A stretch of DNA of 64,000 nt, from positions 1 to 64,000 of the forward strand of contig JACQDB010000032.1 of the NCBI GenBank assembly GCA_016201275.1, read 5' to 3'. The DNA comes from Acidobacteriota bacterium. Lineage in GTDB: Bacteria > Acidobacteriota > Blastocatellia > UBA7656. Position numbers and translations under genes: made by a program. Position 1 is the stretch's first letter, and each line of letters begins with the position of its first letter. The notes under the pieces are model-generated. The model saw nothing but the letters and a program-made list of their open reading frames with translations, searched no databases and was not told the origin of the DNA. This document shows positions 8,536 to 17,672 of the stretch, in pieces.

Positions 8536-9291
8536 TTATTTATAATTTACCAGCTTTGCGAAACTCTCGGCTTCCAAGCTGGCACCGCCAACGAGTGCGC
8601 CGTCTATGTCCGCTTCATTCATTAACGATGCGATGTTATCCGGTTTGACGCTGCCGCCGTAAAGGATACGCATTCCTGCGGCAACCCTGTCACCAAACAA
8701 CGATTGCACACAAGCGCGAATGAAGGTGTGCATCTGTGCGGCAAGTTCGGGAGTTGCGGTGCGCCCCGTGCCGATAGCCCAGACCGGTTCGTAAGCGGTT
8801 ATGATAAGTGACGCCTCTTCGAGTGTCAAGTTTTGCAGCCCTTGCTGCACTTGTGTGGCGACAATTTTTTCAGCGCTGCCGGCTTCTCTTTCCGCCAACG
8901 ATTCGCCAACGCAGAGAATTGGCAGCAGTCTGGCATTCAACGCGGCGCGAATTTTTTGGTTCACCGCTTCATCGTTCTCTTGATAAAACTGCCGCCGTTC
9001 GGAATGACCGATGATGGCATAACGCGCCCCTGCATCGCGCAACAGGGTTGCCGAAACTTCGCCGGTAAACGCGCCGGGGCCGTGTTCTGCGGCCACGTCT
9101 TGCGCTCCTACGCTGATGTTCGAGCCTTCCAGTTTATCGGCCACGCTTTTGATAGCCGTGAACGGTGGTGCTACCAAGATGTCGCAATGCGTCGCCGCAA
9201 CGACCAAAGGTTTGACCGCCTGCACGAAGTCCAGCGCTTCGGCAAGCGTTTTATACATCTTCCAGTTTCCGGCAATCAGAGGTCTTCGCAT
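8536..9291 (-). CDS. tpiA: Triosephosphate isomerase
   Basis: 251 residues, normal length. Converts dihydroxyacetone phosphate to glyceraldehyde 3-phosphate in glycolysis. N-terminal GNWKMYK holds the catalytic lysine, IIGHSERRQ the electrophilic histidine and TAYEPVWAIGTGRTA the catalytic glutamate and flexible loop 6; ILYGGSVKPDN binds phosphate. The gene follows the lipoprotein gene by 3 bases and precedes secG by 16, so it is part of the gap operon. Confidence 0.98.
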   Translation of the reverse strand: MRRPLIAGNWKMYKTLAEALDFVQAVKPLVVAATHCDILVAPPFTAIKSVADKLEGSNISVGAQDVAAEHGPGAFTGEVSATLLRDAGARYAIIGHSERRQFYQENDEAVNQKIRAALNARLLPILCVGESLAEREAGSAEKIVATQVQQGLQNLTLEEASLIITAYEPVWAIGTGRTATPELAAQMHTFIRACVQSLFGDRVAAGMRILYGGSVKPDNIASLMNEADIDGALVGGASLEAESFAKLVNYK

Positions 9292-9294
9292 GAT

Positions 9295-9939
9295 TTATTT
9301 CTTCTTCTCCACGGCTTTGGTTGGCTCGGTGATTAGCGACTGGCCTTCCGGCGCTTGCGTGCGGCTCAACAAAATGGAGGTCAGTTGCGTTTGCGTATCT
9401 TTCTTGATGCGTATCAATGCCTGATCGCGTTTGCCTTTTATCAAAGTCATTTCATAGCTGTCCGGGTCTTTGATATTGGCGGCAATTTCCCAGCCGTTAC
9501 TCTTGACGGACTTTTCAAAATAGGCGGCCACCTGATCGGGCGGCTTGTTGGTTTGATAAATATACATGGCGCTGTCCAGGCCATTGACCGGGCCGTATTG
9601 AGCGTTGGCGACAGCCGAATGAGGGAAGGGCGGCAAATCCTTGATACCGCCTTTCACGGTGTCTAAAAAGGCCGGCATATGTATCGGCTTTTGCGCTTCT
9701 GGAGCGCCAGCCGGAGACTGCGGATTGGCGATGCCAGCATCGCGTTCGGCTTTGGCAATTGGGTCTTCGCTTGGCGTTTGTCCCTGTCCATCGTTGGGCG
9801 TAGCGGCTCCGCCGCTCTCACGATTGTCGCCAGTGGTTTTCTTATCAACCTTAATATCATCATACGCCGGTTTGCCGATTTTACAGCCAAACACCAGCAA
9901 ACTTGCTACCATCAAAATGCCTGTTACCACTTTCTTCAT
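9295..9939 (-). CDS. Putative lipoprotein of unknown function
   Basis: 214 residues. The signal peptide ends in LVFGC, a lipobox with cysteine at about residue 19, so lipid anchoring is expected. A low-complexity Asp/Gly/Pro linker (residues ~30-90) leads to a ~90-residue folded region (PPFPHSAVANAQYG, QVAAYFEKSVKSNGWEI). That region recalls small lipoproteins in which a beta-rich domain reports on substrate or peptide binding, but I cannot name a family. It is wedged between pgk and tpiA with 3 and 22 bases of spacing, so it is transcribed with the glycolytic genes. This is odd company for an envelope protein. Confidence 0.7.
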   Translation of the reverse strand: MKKVVTGILMVASLLVFGCKIGKPAYDDIKVDKKTTGDNRESGGAATPNDGQGQTPSEDPIAKAERDAGIANPQSPAGAPEAQKPIHMPAFLDTVKGGIKDLPPFPHSAVANAQYGPVNGLDSAMYIYQTNKPPDQVAAYFEKSVKSNGWEIAANIKDPDSYEMTLIKGKRDQALIRIKKDTQTQLTSILLSRTQAPEGQSLITEPTKAVEKKK

Positions 9940-9961
9940 GGCTACTCCTGAAAAATCCCGA

Positions 9962-11167
9962 TTATGTTTTATCGTTCAAGGCTTCGACGCCGGGCAGTTT
10001 ATCGCCTGCCAGGAATTCCAACGATGCGCCGCCGCCGGTGGAAATATGAGTGATGCGTGTGGCGACTCCGGCTTCGCTAACCGCCGCTACCGAATCGCCG
10101 CCGCCGACAATGGTCAGCGCGCCCGATGACGCAACCGCTTCGGCGATGGCGCGTGTGCCTTTATCAAAAGGCGGACGTTCAAACATTCCCATAGGCCCGT
10201 TCCACACCACCGTCCGTGCCGCTTTAATTTTCGCCGAAAAAGTTTCTATGCTGGCTGCGCCAATATCGAGACCGGCTTCGTTCGCTTTGATGTCTTTGAC
10301 CGAGCAAAGATGAAATTCAAACGACTGATTACCCGCTTGCCAAAACGATTCATCAACCACCAGGTTATCGGTCGGCAAAAGCAATTCAACGCCTTTCTCT
10401 TTTGCGCGTTGCCATAAATCTTTGGCCAAATCTAATTTGTCATCTTCGACCAGCGAACGCCCGGTTTCGACGCCTTGTGCTTTTAAAAAGGTATAAGCCA
10501 TCGCGCCGCCAATCAAGATGGCATCGGCAGACTTCAGTAAATTTTCGATGACAGCGATTTTATCGGAAACTTTTGCGCCGCCCAGTATCACTACGAACGG
10601 GCGCTCCGGTTTTTCCAACGCCGCGCCCATATAGCGCAGTTCTTTTTCCATCAACAGCCCTGCGGCGCTCTGCGCGACAAAGTGCGTGATGCCTTCCGTA
10701 GAAGCGTGTGCGCGATGCGCCGTGCCAAAGGCATCGTTTACATAAAGGTCTGCCAGTTGTGCAAGCTGTCTGGCAAACTCTGGGTCATTCTTTTCTTCGC
10801 CCGCGTGAAAGCGGAGGTTTTCCAGCATCAACACGTCGCCAGCGTGCAACGCCTCGGCCATTGCCTGTGTCGCTTCGCCAATCGCAGCGGGTGCGAGTCG
10901 CACTTCTGTGCCGAGCAATTCGCTCAGGCGTTTGGCCGCAGGTCGTAATGAAAACTTCGCATCCGGTTTGCCCTTGGGTCTGCCCAGATGCGAAGCGAGA
11001 ATTAATTTTGCGCCGTGTTGCAGCGCGTATTGAATGGTCGGCAAAGCGGCGCGTATGCGCGTGTCATCGCTGATGACAAAGTTTTCATCAAGCGGCACGT
11101 TGAAATCTACGCGCATGAAAACACGCTTGTTTGCGAGGTCTAAATCTGTAATGGATAGTTTTGCCAT
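9962..11167 (-). CDS. pgk: Phosphoglycerate kinase
   Basis: 401 residues, typical length. Transfers phosphate from 1,3-bisphosphoglycerate to ADP. The N-terminal [19 protein letters not shown], the [19 protein letters not shown] hinge and the C-terminal GGGDSVAAV phosphate loop are all present. The start codon lies directly beside the long inverted repeat at 11172-11278 and no ribosome-binding site is visible, so the hairpin may control expression of pgk relative to gap. Confidence 0.98.
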   Translation of the reverse strand: MAKLSITDLDLANKRVFMRVDFNVPLDENFVISDDTRIRAALPTIQYALQHGAKLILASHLGRPKGKPDAKFSLRPAAKRLSELLGTEVRLAPAAIGEATQAMAEALHAGDVLMLENLRFHAGEEKNDPEFARQLAQLADLYVNDAFGTAHRAHASTEGITHFVAQSAAGLLMEKELRYMGAALEKPERPFVVILGGAKVSDKIAVIENLLKSADAILIGGAMAYTFLKAQGVETGRSLVEDDKLDLAKDLWQRAKEKGVELLLPTDNLVVDESFWQAGNQSFEFHLCSVKDIKANEAGLDIGAASIETFSAKIKAARTVVWNGPMGMFERPPFDKGTRAIAEAVASSGALTIVGGGDSVAAVSEAGVATRITHISTGGGASLEFLAGDKLPGVEALNDKT

Positions 11168-11171
11168 AAGC

Positions 11172-11278
11172 GGTATTGGTTATTGGTTATTGGTTACTGG
11201 TTACTGGTTACTTGAAAAGAAACACATAACCAGTAACCAATAACCAGTAACCAGTAACCAATAATCAGTAACTAATAA
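11172..11278. repeat. Long inverted repeat built from TTGGTTA units between gap and pgk
   Basis: About five copies of a TTGGTTAC/T word run one way, then after a ~14-base spacer about six copies run the other way as AACCAGTAACC. The two arms can form a stem of roughly 40 pairs. It fills the entire gap-pgk intergenic region and could attenuate, stabilise or process the mRNA. Confidence 0.85.
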
Positions 11279-12286
11279 CTAAAGCCCTTTTTCAACCAGA
11301 AAACCGATGAGGTCAACGACGCGCGACGAGTAGCCCCATTCGTTGTCATACCACGACAGCAGCTTGACCAGATTGCCTTCGAGAACGGCGGTGTATTCGG
11401 CATCAAGTATGGAAGAATGCGGGTTGCCGCGAAAATCTATAGAGACCAACGGCTCTTCGCAAAATTGCAATATGCCTTTCATCTTGCCATTGGCGGCAGC
11501 TTTCATGGCGTCGTTGATTTCCGCTTTAGTAGTGGACTTGGCGATTTCCGCAGTGAAATCTACCACCGAAACATTGGGCGTCGGAACCCGCAAAGAGATG
11601 CCGTCGAGTTTGCCTTTCAATTCCGGCAACACGAGGCCGATGGCTTTTGCTGCGCCGGTCGAAGTCGGAATAATGGACAGGGCGGCGGCGCGGGCGCGGC
11701 GCAAATCTTTATGCGGCAAATCGAGCAACTTCTGATCGTTGGTGTAGGAATGAATGGTGTTCATCAAACCTTTTTTGATAGTGAAATGCTCGTGCAGGAT
11801 TTTGGCAATCGGTGCTAAACAATTGGTCGTGCAGGAAGCGTTGGAAATCACATGATGGGCTTTCGGGTCGTAGGCTTCTTCGTTGACGCCCAGCACCACG
11901 GTCAGGTCTTCGCCTTTGGCGGGAGCCGAGATGATGACTTTTTTCACCGTCGCGCCCAGATGTTTTTCCGCCTGCTCGCGATTGGTGAACAGGCCGGTTG
12001 ATTCGACGACGATTTCCGCGCCCACCGCTGCCCAATCAATTTTGGCCGGGTCGCGTTCGGAAAAAACTTTGAACTCATCGCCATTAACCTTGATGCTGTT
12101 TTCTCCGGCTTTAATGTCCGCGTCGAGGTTGCCCAGCACCGAGTCATATTTCAACAGATGCGCCAAGGTATGCGTATCCGTGATGTCATTGACGGCCACA
12201 AAATCCAGGTCGCCGCGATGCATGGCGGCGCGCATGATGTTGCGTCCGATGCGTCCAAATCCATTGATGCCAACTTTGATTCCCAT
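11279..12286 (-). CDS. gap: Glyceraldehyde-3-phosphate dehydrogenase, type I
   Basis: 335 residues. Oxidises glyceraldehyde 3-phosphate with NAD and phosphate. The Rossmann start [11 protein letters not shown] and the catalytic SNASCTTNC with its cysteine are present, as is [12 protein letters not shown] near the C-terminus. The protein is full length. The start is preceded by AAGGAG. It is the first gene of the gap-pgk-lipoprotein-tpiA-secG run and has a good promoter at 12360-12388. Confidence 0.98.
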   Translation of the reverse strand: MGIKVGINGFGRIGRNIMRAAMHRGDLDFVAVNDITDTHTLAHLLKYDSVLGNLDADIKAGENSIKVNGDEFKVFSERDPAKIDWAAVGAEIVVESTGLFTNREQAEKHLGATVKKVIISAPAKGEDLTVVLGVNEEAYDPKAHHVISNASCTTNCLAPIAKILHEHFTIKKGLMNTIHSYTNDQKLLDLPHKDLRRARAAALSIIPTSTGAAKAIGLVLPELKGKLDGISLRVPTPNVSVVDFTAEIAKSTTKAEINDAMKAAANGKMKGILQFCEEPLVSIDFRGNPHSSILDAEYTAVLEGNLVKLLSWYDNEWGYSSRVVDLIGFLVEKGL

Positions 12287-12359
12287 CTCTCTACTCCTTT
12301 TGTGAATTCAGTATGATCGTCGCCAGAGACCTGCAAATCTCCGCGTAAAAGAACTATCG

Positions 12360-12388
12360 AAATTATCGAATGGCTAAGTGGTTGTCAA
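12360..12388 (-). promoter_or_regulatory. Sigma-70-type promoter of the gap operon
   Basis: On the minus strand TTGACA (12383-12388) is followed after exactly 17 bases by TAATTT (12360-12365). Transcription would start near 12353 and leave a ~67-base leader before the gap start codon. Confidence 0.75.
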
Positions 12389-12627
12389 GGAAGGGCGCAA
12401 TTGGAAAAGTGCGGTTATGAAGTCGTGTTGGTGAATTTGCGGGGAATTATTGCGTAGTTTTGCGAAAAGAAATTTTCAGCGGATTTGACAGGTGCAGCAG
12501 ACAGGCGCGGCTTATCCGTCCGGATCGGCTGCATCCGGCGAATCCGCTGGGAATTCACCTTGGGAATTCGTCGGATTGATTTTTCCGCCTGATGTCGTCT
12601 GCGTGGCAAACCCCTTACGCGCCGGCG
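12389..12627. other. Intergenic region upstream of the gap promoter
   Basis: Lies between the gap promoter and the O-methyltransferase gene. It holds a GAATTC...GAATTC small palindrome near 12550 and a GC-rich stretch, but no gene or clear terminator that I can support. Confidence 0.4.
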
Positions 12628-13260
12628 TCAGCGTTTCAAACAGACCGCCACGCCATCGCGTATCGGCAATATGGTGGTGAACAAATCCTGACTGCCATAA
12701 ATCAAACGATTGAATTCCAGAACGCCCTGGGTATTTTGGTCGGCTTCATTGCGCGCCACTCTGCCGCCCCACAAAACATTGTCGGTGATGAACAAGCCGC
12801 CGCTGCGGATGCGCGGCATAGCGGCGCGATAAGCCTCCGGGTACTGATGCTTGTCCACATCGTTGAAAATCAAATCGAATTCGCCTTCGACCGAATGTAG
12901 CAATTCCATCGAGTCGCCGGTCAGCATCACGATTCTATCGGCGACTCCGGCGCGTTCGATGTAGCGTTGCGCCTCTTCGCGGTTTGTGGCGCTGCCATCG
13001 GTGTAATACACTTTGCCGCCTGCGCCAACGGCGCGCGCCAGCCATATGGTCGAATAGCCAATGGCCGAACCCAACTCGAAGATGCGTTGAGCATGGATTA
13101 ATTGAGCGTATTGATACAGCACCCGCGCCACGGCTGGGCCAATGATGGGAATCTGTCGCAAGCGCGCCTGCTCTTCCATTTCCAGCAGGACATCATCACG
13201 CTCCGGCAATAATTCATAGATATAATTTTCAACCGCAGAGTCCAGGAAAGTTTCTGTCAT
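12628..13260 (-). CDS. SAM-dependent O-methyltransferase, CCoAOMT-like family 3
   Basis: 210 residues. The SAM-binding motif is IFELGSAIGYSTIWLARA, followed by the acidic SAM ribose contact in YYTDGS. FNDVDKHQYPEA provides the metal-binding aspartate and DNVLWGGRV the second metal/substrate loop of the caffeoyl-CoA O-methyltransferase superfamily. Bacterial members methylate small catechols or unknown metabolites; the substrate is not predictable. The gene lies 73 bases downstream of mogA on the same strand and could share its transcript. Confidence 0.92.
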   Translation of the reverse strand: MTETFLDSAVENYIYELLPERDDVLLEMEEQARLRQIPIIGPAVARVLYQYAQLIHAQRIFELGSAIGYSTIWLARAVGAGGKVYYTDGSATNREEAQRYIERAGVADRIVMLTGDSMELLHSVEGEFDLIFNDVDKHQYPEAYRAAMPRIRSGGLFITDNVLWGGRVARNEADQNTQGVLEFNRLIYGSQDLFTTILPIRDGVAVCLKR

Positions 13261-13333
13261 GATTTATCGCTCCATAAAATATTTATGTTTCACCCTATCA
13301 CCTCAAAAGGAGCATCGGACTGAGGACGAAAAA

Positions 13334-13834
13334 CTACATGGCGCATTTGGGTGATTGATCCGAAAGCAGGCCAATGGCGTGAGGGATGTTGCTGCGAATG
13401 GCGGCGAAGTTTTCGATTGCGCCGCGCAAGCTGCCCGGCAGATTGATAATCAAGGTGCCTCCGCGTATGCCGCACACGGCGCGAGATAAAGGGGCAAGCG
13501 GGGTCGAATCGAGGCTGCGAAGGCGCATCAATTCGGCCAGTCCCGGAGCTTCTTTTTCGATGACCTCGCGGGTTGCTTCCGGGGTGTTGTCGCGCGGGGC
13601 AAAGCCTGTGCCGCCCGTCGTGCAGATGAGGTTTACGGCGTTGCTGTCGGCAAAAAACTGCAAACGCGAAGCAATCAAGTCGCGGTCGTCCGAGAGGATT
13701 TCCGTAGCGAAGATGCGCGCTCCGAGTTTTTCCAGTTCAGCGCACACCGCCGGTCCCGATAGGTCTTCGCGTTCGCCGCGTGAGGCTTTGTCGCTGATGG
13801 TCAAAACGACAGCGACGATTTCAACTCTTGCCAT
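13334..13834 (-). CDS. mogA: Molybdopterin adenylyltransferase (MogA/MoaB family)
   Basis: 166 residues. ICTTGGTGFAPRDNTPEATR is the signature of the MogA/MoaB family; TISDKASRGEREDLSGPAV and IRGGTLIINLPGSLRGA are the other family blocks. MogA adenylylates molybdopterin to prepare molybdate insertion. The MogA branch fits better than the smaller MoaB, but the two are hard to separate by eye. A molybdenum enzyme is encoded at 294-1934 in the same window. Confidence 0.9.
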   Translation of the reverse strand: MARVEIVAVVLTISDKASRGEREDLSGPAVCAELEKLGARIFATEILSDDRDLIASRLQFFADSNAVNLICTTGGTGFAPRDNTPEATREVIEKEAPGLAELMRLRSLDSTPLAPLSRAVCGIRGGTLIINLPGSLRGAIENFAAIRSNIPHAIGLLSDQSPKCAM

Positions 13835-13945
13835 GCATATTCTCCTGCAAAAAAATGTAACGATGGTGAACCGATTGCGCTACTGCTTCGAGAGAAAAGT
13901 ATCGCAGCCGCCAATGCGTTTTGTAAATGTCCTTGGTTTTTCCCT

Positions 13946-14122
13946 TAGGGCGATTGCAAAGCTGGGTAAGAGGGGAAAATTCAGCAGACCGGTACGGGCG
14001 CACCCGGAGGTGCGCCCGTTGGCGCATCCGCGAATCATTGAAGTAATCGCTTACCTTTCAACGCGGGACAACCATCGCAGGGTTGCCCCTAGAGAGGCTT
14101 TTACGACTTTGCAATCGCCCTA
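13946..14122. mobile_element. MITE-like element with 16-bp perfect terminal inverted repeats
   Basis: TAGGGCGATTGCAAAG at 13946-13961 is exactly repeated in inverse at 14107-14122, 177 bp end to end, with no gene inside. The ends begin with TA, as in elements that duplicate a TA target. The interior holds a GGGCGCACC/GGTGCGCCC hairpin near 13998-14020. Confidence 0.6.
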
Positions 14123-14220
14123 TCTTCCATCTGTGTTTATCTGTGTTTATTTGTGGTTTCACTTCGGAAAATCAATGATGATGCGCCCTGTGTCTTCACC
14201 AATACATCCTCCAAAATAAA

Positions 14221-14250
14221 TTGACTCGCATGGTTGGCAGGGGCTACGAT
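14221..14250 (+). promoter_or_regulatory. Candidate promoter of the chemoreceptor-SBP gene
   Basis: TTGACT (14221-14226) and TACGAT (14245-14250) are 18 bases apart. The predicted start of transcription near 14257 lies about 30 bases before the ATG at 14288. Confidence 0.5.
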
Positions 14251-14287
14251 AGAACCGCTTGGCAAAAGCTCATGATGATCGCTGGTT

Positions 14288-17200
14288 ATGGAAAACCCTC
14301 GCCACCCATCAAGTAAAAATAAGGAAGCAAAAACCAACCCGCGTGCCAATGGCGAGGCGCTACCGCAATTTGACCGCCGCATCTTCGACGCTTTGGCGCG
14401 CATCGCGCAAGGCGACTTGGGCATACCGCTCAACGGCGCGCACGCCGAATTAAAAGGCCAGAGCAAAGACCTGTTGCTTAATCTTGACGGGCTGGCGCGC
14501 AAACTGCGCTACATCGTAGGGCGTCTGCAACGCGCCGCCGATTCTATTGAAACCGTCGTTGGCGAAGTCCTGCGCGGCACTCAGACGCTGTCGGCCAGCG
14601 TCATTGATGAAGCCACCTCGGTTGAAGAAACCTCTACCTCGATTATCGAAATTAATTCTTCTATGCACTCGATAGGCGACAGCTTGCAATCTTTGTCGGG
14701 GTTGACGCTTTCGACTTCGGCTTCAATTATCAAGATGGCGTCTTCGATTATTCAGGTGTCGCAGAACGCCGACGAACTGGCGCAGTTTGTTGAAGAGACG
14801 ACTGCGGCTATCGAGCAGATGGCTTCGACGATTCGCACTGTTGCCGATTCCACCGAAGCCTTGGCCGAATCCGCCGAAAAGACGGCGCGCTCCATGCAAG
14901 CGATTGATGACTCGACGCGCCGCATAGACGAGTCCGTTAAAGAGACTACGGTGCTTGCCGAAGAGGTAGCGCGTTCGGCGGACGCAGGCAGCCAACTGGT
15001 AGCCGAAACCGCCGCCAGCGTTTCGAAAATCAAAGAAGCCATTGACGCGACTTCCGAAACTATCACCCGCCTGGGCAAACGCTCCGAACAGATAGGCGAA
15101 GTCACGCACGTCATTGACGAAATCGCCGACCGCACACATCTGCTTGCCTTGAACGCCGCGATTCTGGCGGCACAGGCTGGCCAACAGGGGCGCGGCTTTC
15201 GCATCGTCGCCGACGAAATCAAGGAATTGAGCGAACGCACCGCCGCTTCGACCAGAGAGATTGACGAGATGATAAAAGCGGTGCGCGAAGATGTCGTGGA
15301 AACCGTCGAGCGCGTAGTCGTCGGCGGACAACGCGCCGATGAAGGCGTCGAACTGGCTTCACGAGCTTCGGAATTGCTTGCTGAAATCCGCGAAAAGACC
15401 ACGCTTTCATCCGACCGCATACGCCAGATTGCCGACGCCACCGCCGTGCAGGCAGCCGAAAGTCACACTGTGTTAGAAGCTGCCGATCTGGTACGTCAAC
15501 AGGCCAGAGACATCGAACGCGCCACCAGCGAACAGGCCAAAACTTCGCGGCAGATTGGCGAACGCGCTTTGCACATGAGCGAGTTGACCAAGCAAGTGCA
15601 ACGCGCCACCGGCGAACAAGCCAAAGTGTCGCGCTCCATCGCCGACGCTATGGAAGAGTTGAGCCGCGTCGTCGAACAGATACGCACCGCTTCCGATGAA
15701 CAACAATCGGGCGTCGAACAAGTGGTGCGCGCTATCGAAACGATTAAAGAAGTCGTGGACCGCAATCAGGCGTCGGTCTCCGGCATCAACAGCGCCGTAG
15801 ATTTACTGGTGCGCGAAGCCGAATTGTTGAACCGCGAAGTCGAGGCTTTCACTCTGCCTGCTTCTGAACACGGCGGCCATTTGCGCTTTGCGTTGCGGAC
15901 GTCGCAACTGACTTTAGACCCGGCGACGGTCTCTTCGATTTCCCGCAACGAAGTCATCTCGAATATTTTTGAAGGCTTGGTGCAATTTGGCGAACGCGCA
16001 GAGATACGTCCGGCGATTGCTGAACGCTGGGAGATTTCCCCAGACGGTCGCACCTACACCTTTTACTTGCGCGAAGCGGCGCGCTTTCACAACGGTTTGA
16101 AGGTGCGCGCCGAAGACGTGAAGTATTCCTTTGAGCGCCAGATGCGACAGAATGAAATGTCTGCCGCCTGGGTGTTTCGCCCTTTGCTTGGCGCGGAACA
16201 ATTTTTATCCGGCGAGGCCGATAGCGTTGCTGGCATTCGCGTCATCAATGAAAAAGTGTTGAAACTCGAACTCGTGCAACCCGTAGCTTTTTTTCTTTCG
16301 ACCTTGTGCGTGGATTACGCCTACATCATCCCGCGTGATGAAGTCGAAAAAGCGACGCAGGATTTTGAGACCAAGCCCATAGGCTCCGGCCCCTTCAAAC
16401 TGGTCGAGCCGGTAAGCGGCAAAGAAGTGCAGTTGGAACGCTTCGTCAATTACTGGAATCCGGAATTGCCTTACATAGACCGTCTGACCATTCAGTACGG
16501 CTTGAGCGCCGAAGAAATCTTCGATTCATTTTTGCGCGGCGAGTTGGATTATGTCAGCGATTTGCCGTTGACTTATTTGACGGAATTTCGCCAGCGTGTC
16601 GGTGAGATTCATCTGCTCGAAGCCTTGCAATTACAGACGCGTATGCTGGTCTTTGATTGCGAACGTCCGCCGTTTGATGATCGCCGCGTGCGTCAGGCGA
16701 TTTGTTATGCGCTCAATCGCCAGCGCTTTATTCAAGAGGTCTATGCGGAGATGGCGGAACCGGCGATTGGCCCGATACCGCCGGGCTTGCTTGGTTACGA
16801 TGCGACGGAAGTGGCTTATCAATACGACCCGGAACGCGCCAAAGCATTGCTCGAAGAAGCCGGTTATCAAGGCGGCTTTGATACCGAAATCTGGTGGTCG
16901 GATTCGGTCTCTCCTACGGTTGAATGTTTGCAGGAAGACCTGGCGGCGGTCGGCGTTCGCGCAGAGTTTCGTTATGTAGGCTTGACCGAATTGCAGCGCG
17001 CTTTGCGTATGCGAGCGACGCCGATAGTCGGGCGCGACTGGTACGCCGATTATCCCGACCCCGATAATTTTACCTATGTGTTATTCAATTCGCGTAACAG
17101 CGATCTGTTCATAGGCACGTATTCAAACCTCGAAGTTGACCACCTCACCGATGAAGCGCGTTCGGTGTTGGACAGGGAACAACGCGCTCTGCTTTATAGA

Positions 17201-17365
17201 GAAGTGACGCGCTTGTTGATTGAAGATGCGCCCTGCGCTTTCCTGGCGCATCGCCGCAGTTTCGTAGCCCACCGCGCCGACCTCGAAGGCGTAGCCTTGC
17301 ATTTGCTGTCGCCCTTCGTGACCCCGAAAGATTTGTGGTTCGCCAAAACCGGCGAGAATCGCTGA
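14288..17365 (+). CDS. Cytoplasmic HAMP-like/chemoreceptor signalling protein fused to a family 5 solute-binding domain
   Basis: 1025 residues with no signal peptide and no membrane segment. Residues ~25-80 (LARIAQGDLGIPL, then LDGLARKLRYIVGRL) resemble a HAMP unit. A long coiled coil with heptads follows, and residues ~275-335 are a chemoreceptor tip: EIADRTHLLALNAAILAAQAG then GRGFRIVADEIKELSERTAAS. From ~530 to the end is an SBP_bac_5 (OppA/DppA-type) domain: HLRFALRTSQLTLDP, RPAIAERWEISPDGRTYTFYLREAARFHNG, VKYSFERQM and IGSGPFKLVEP. Known chemoreceptors meet such binding proteins across the membrane; here both are on one cytoplasmic chain. It may sense an imported peptide or other cytoplasmic ligand and signal to CheA/CheW. 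No che genes are nearby. The ATG at 14288 has no clear Shine-Dalgarno. Confidence 0.88.
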   Translation: MENPRHPSSKNKEAKTNPRANGEALPQFDRRIFDALARIAQGDLGIPLNGAHAELKGQSKDLLLNLDGLARKLRYIVGRLQRAADSIETVVGEVLRGTQTLSASVIDEATSVEETSTSIIEINSSMHSIGDSLQSLSGLTLSTSASIIKMASSIIQVSQNADELAQFVEETTAAIEQMASTIRTVADSTEALAESAEKTARSMQAIDDSTRRIDESVKETTVLAEEVARSADAGSQLVAETAASVSKIKEAIDATSETITRLGKRSEQIGEVTHVIDEIADRTHLLALNAAILAAQAGQQGRGFRIVADEIKELSERTAASTREIDEMIKAVREDVVETVERVVVGGQRADEGVELASRASELLAEIREKTTLSSDRIRQIADATAVQAAESHTVLEAADLVRQQARDIERATSEQAKTSRQIGERALHMSELTKQVQRATGEQAKVSRSIADAMEELSRVVEQIRTASDEQQSGVEQVVRAIETIKEVVDRNQASVSGINSAVDLLVREAELLNREVEAFTLPASEHGGHLRFALRTSQLTLDPATVSSISRNEVISNIFEGLVQFGERAEIRPAIAERWEISPDGRTYTFYLREAARFHNGLKVRAEDVKYSFERQMRQNEMSAAWVFRPLLGAEQFLSGEADSVAGIRVINEKVLKLELVQPVAFFLSTLCVDYAYIIPRDEVEKATQDFETKPIGSGPFKLVEPVSGKEVQLERFVNYWNPELPYIDRLTIQYGLSAEEIFDSFLRGELDYVSDLPLTYLTEFRQRVGEIHLLEALQLQTRMLVFDCERPPFDDRRVRQAICYALNRQRFIQEVYAEMAEPAIGPIPPGLLGYDATEVAYQYDPERAKALLEEAGYQGGFDTEIWWSDSVSPTVECLQEDLAAVGVRAEFRYVGLTELQRALRMRATPIVGRDWYADYPDPDNFTYVLFNSRNSDLFIGTYSNLEVDHLTDEARSVLDREQRALLYREVTRLLIEDAPCAFLAHRRSFVAHRADLEGVALHLLSPFVTPKDLWFAKTGENR

Positions 17366-17381
17366 ACCTTTCACCCAGGAA

Positions 17382-17643
17382 TCGTCACTACCCAGCCAGT
17401 TTGAAGATTGCCGGTCGTTTAGTTTTTGCGCCGTAGGCGCACAGGAGATTAGCCCGTGGTGAAGCCACGGGAAGGCGAAAGTGGGTTGACGGTCGCGCTC
17501 TGACAGAGCGCCGAAGGCTGGCCGCATCGCCTCTCCTGCACCTTTTCAGGGCGCGCCGTATTTGCCCAAACTTGATTCCAGTGCCTGTAGCACAGGCTAA
17601 TTTCCTACACCCCTTTGGGGCAAATATGACTGGGTGGTGACGA
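17382..17643. mobile_element. Modular palindromic repeat element, copy 2, with imperfect terminal inverted repeats
   Basis: 262 bp. The left end TCGTCACTACCCAGCC matches the inverse of the right end TGACTGGGTGGTGACGA. Inside are the same modules as copies 1 and 3: GCGCC..GGCGC, CCGTGGTGAAGCCACGG, GCGCTCTG..AGAGCGC, CACC..GGGCGC, CCAGTGCC..CACAGG and CACCCC..GGGGC stem-loops. No coding frame inside. It lies between the chemoreceptor gene and the acetyltransferase gene. Confidence 0.65.
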
Positions 17644-17672
17644 GTGAAAACGAATTGGTTTGGCGTCGGTGT

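Noticed and set aside
12415-12609. 64-residue minus-strand ORF between gap and the O-methyltransferase gene
   Set aside because: It is basic, low in hydrophobic pattern, with no start signal and no homology that I recognise.
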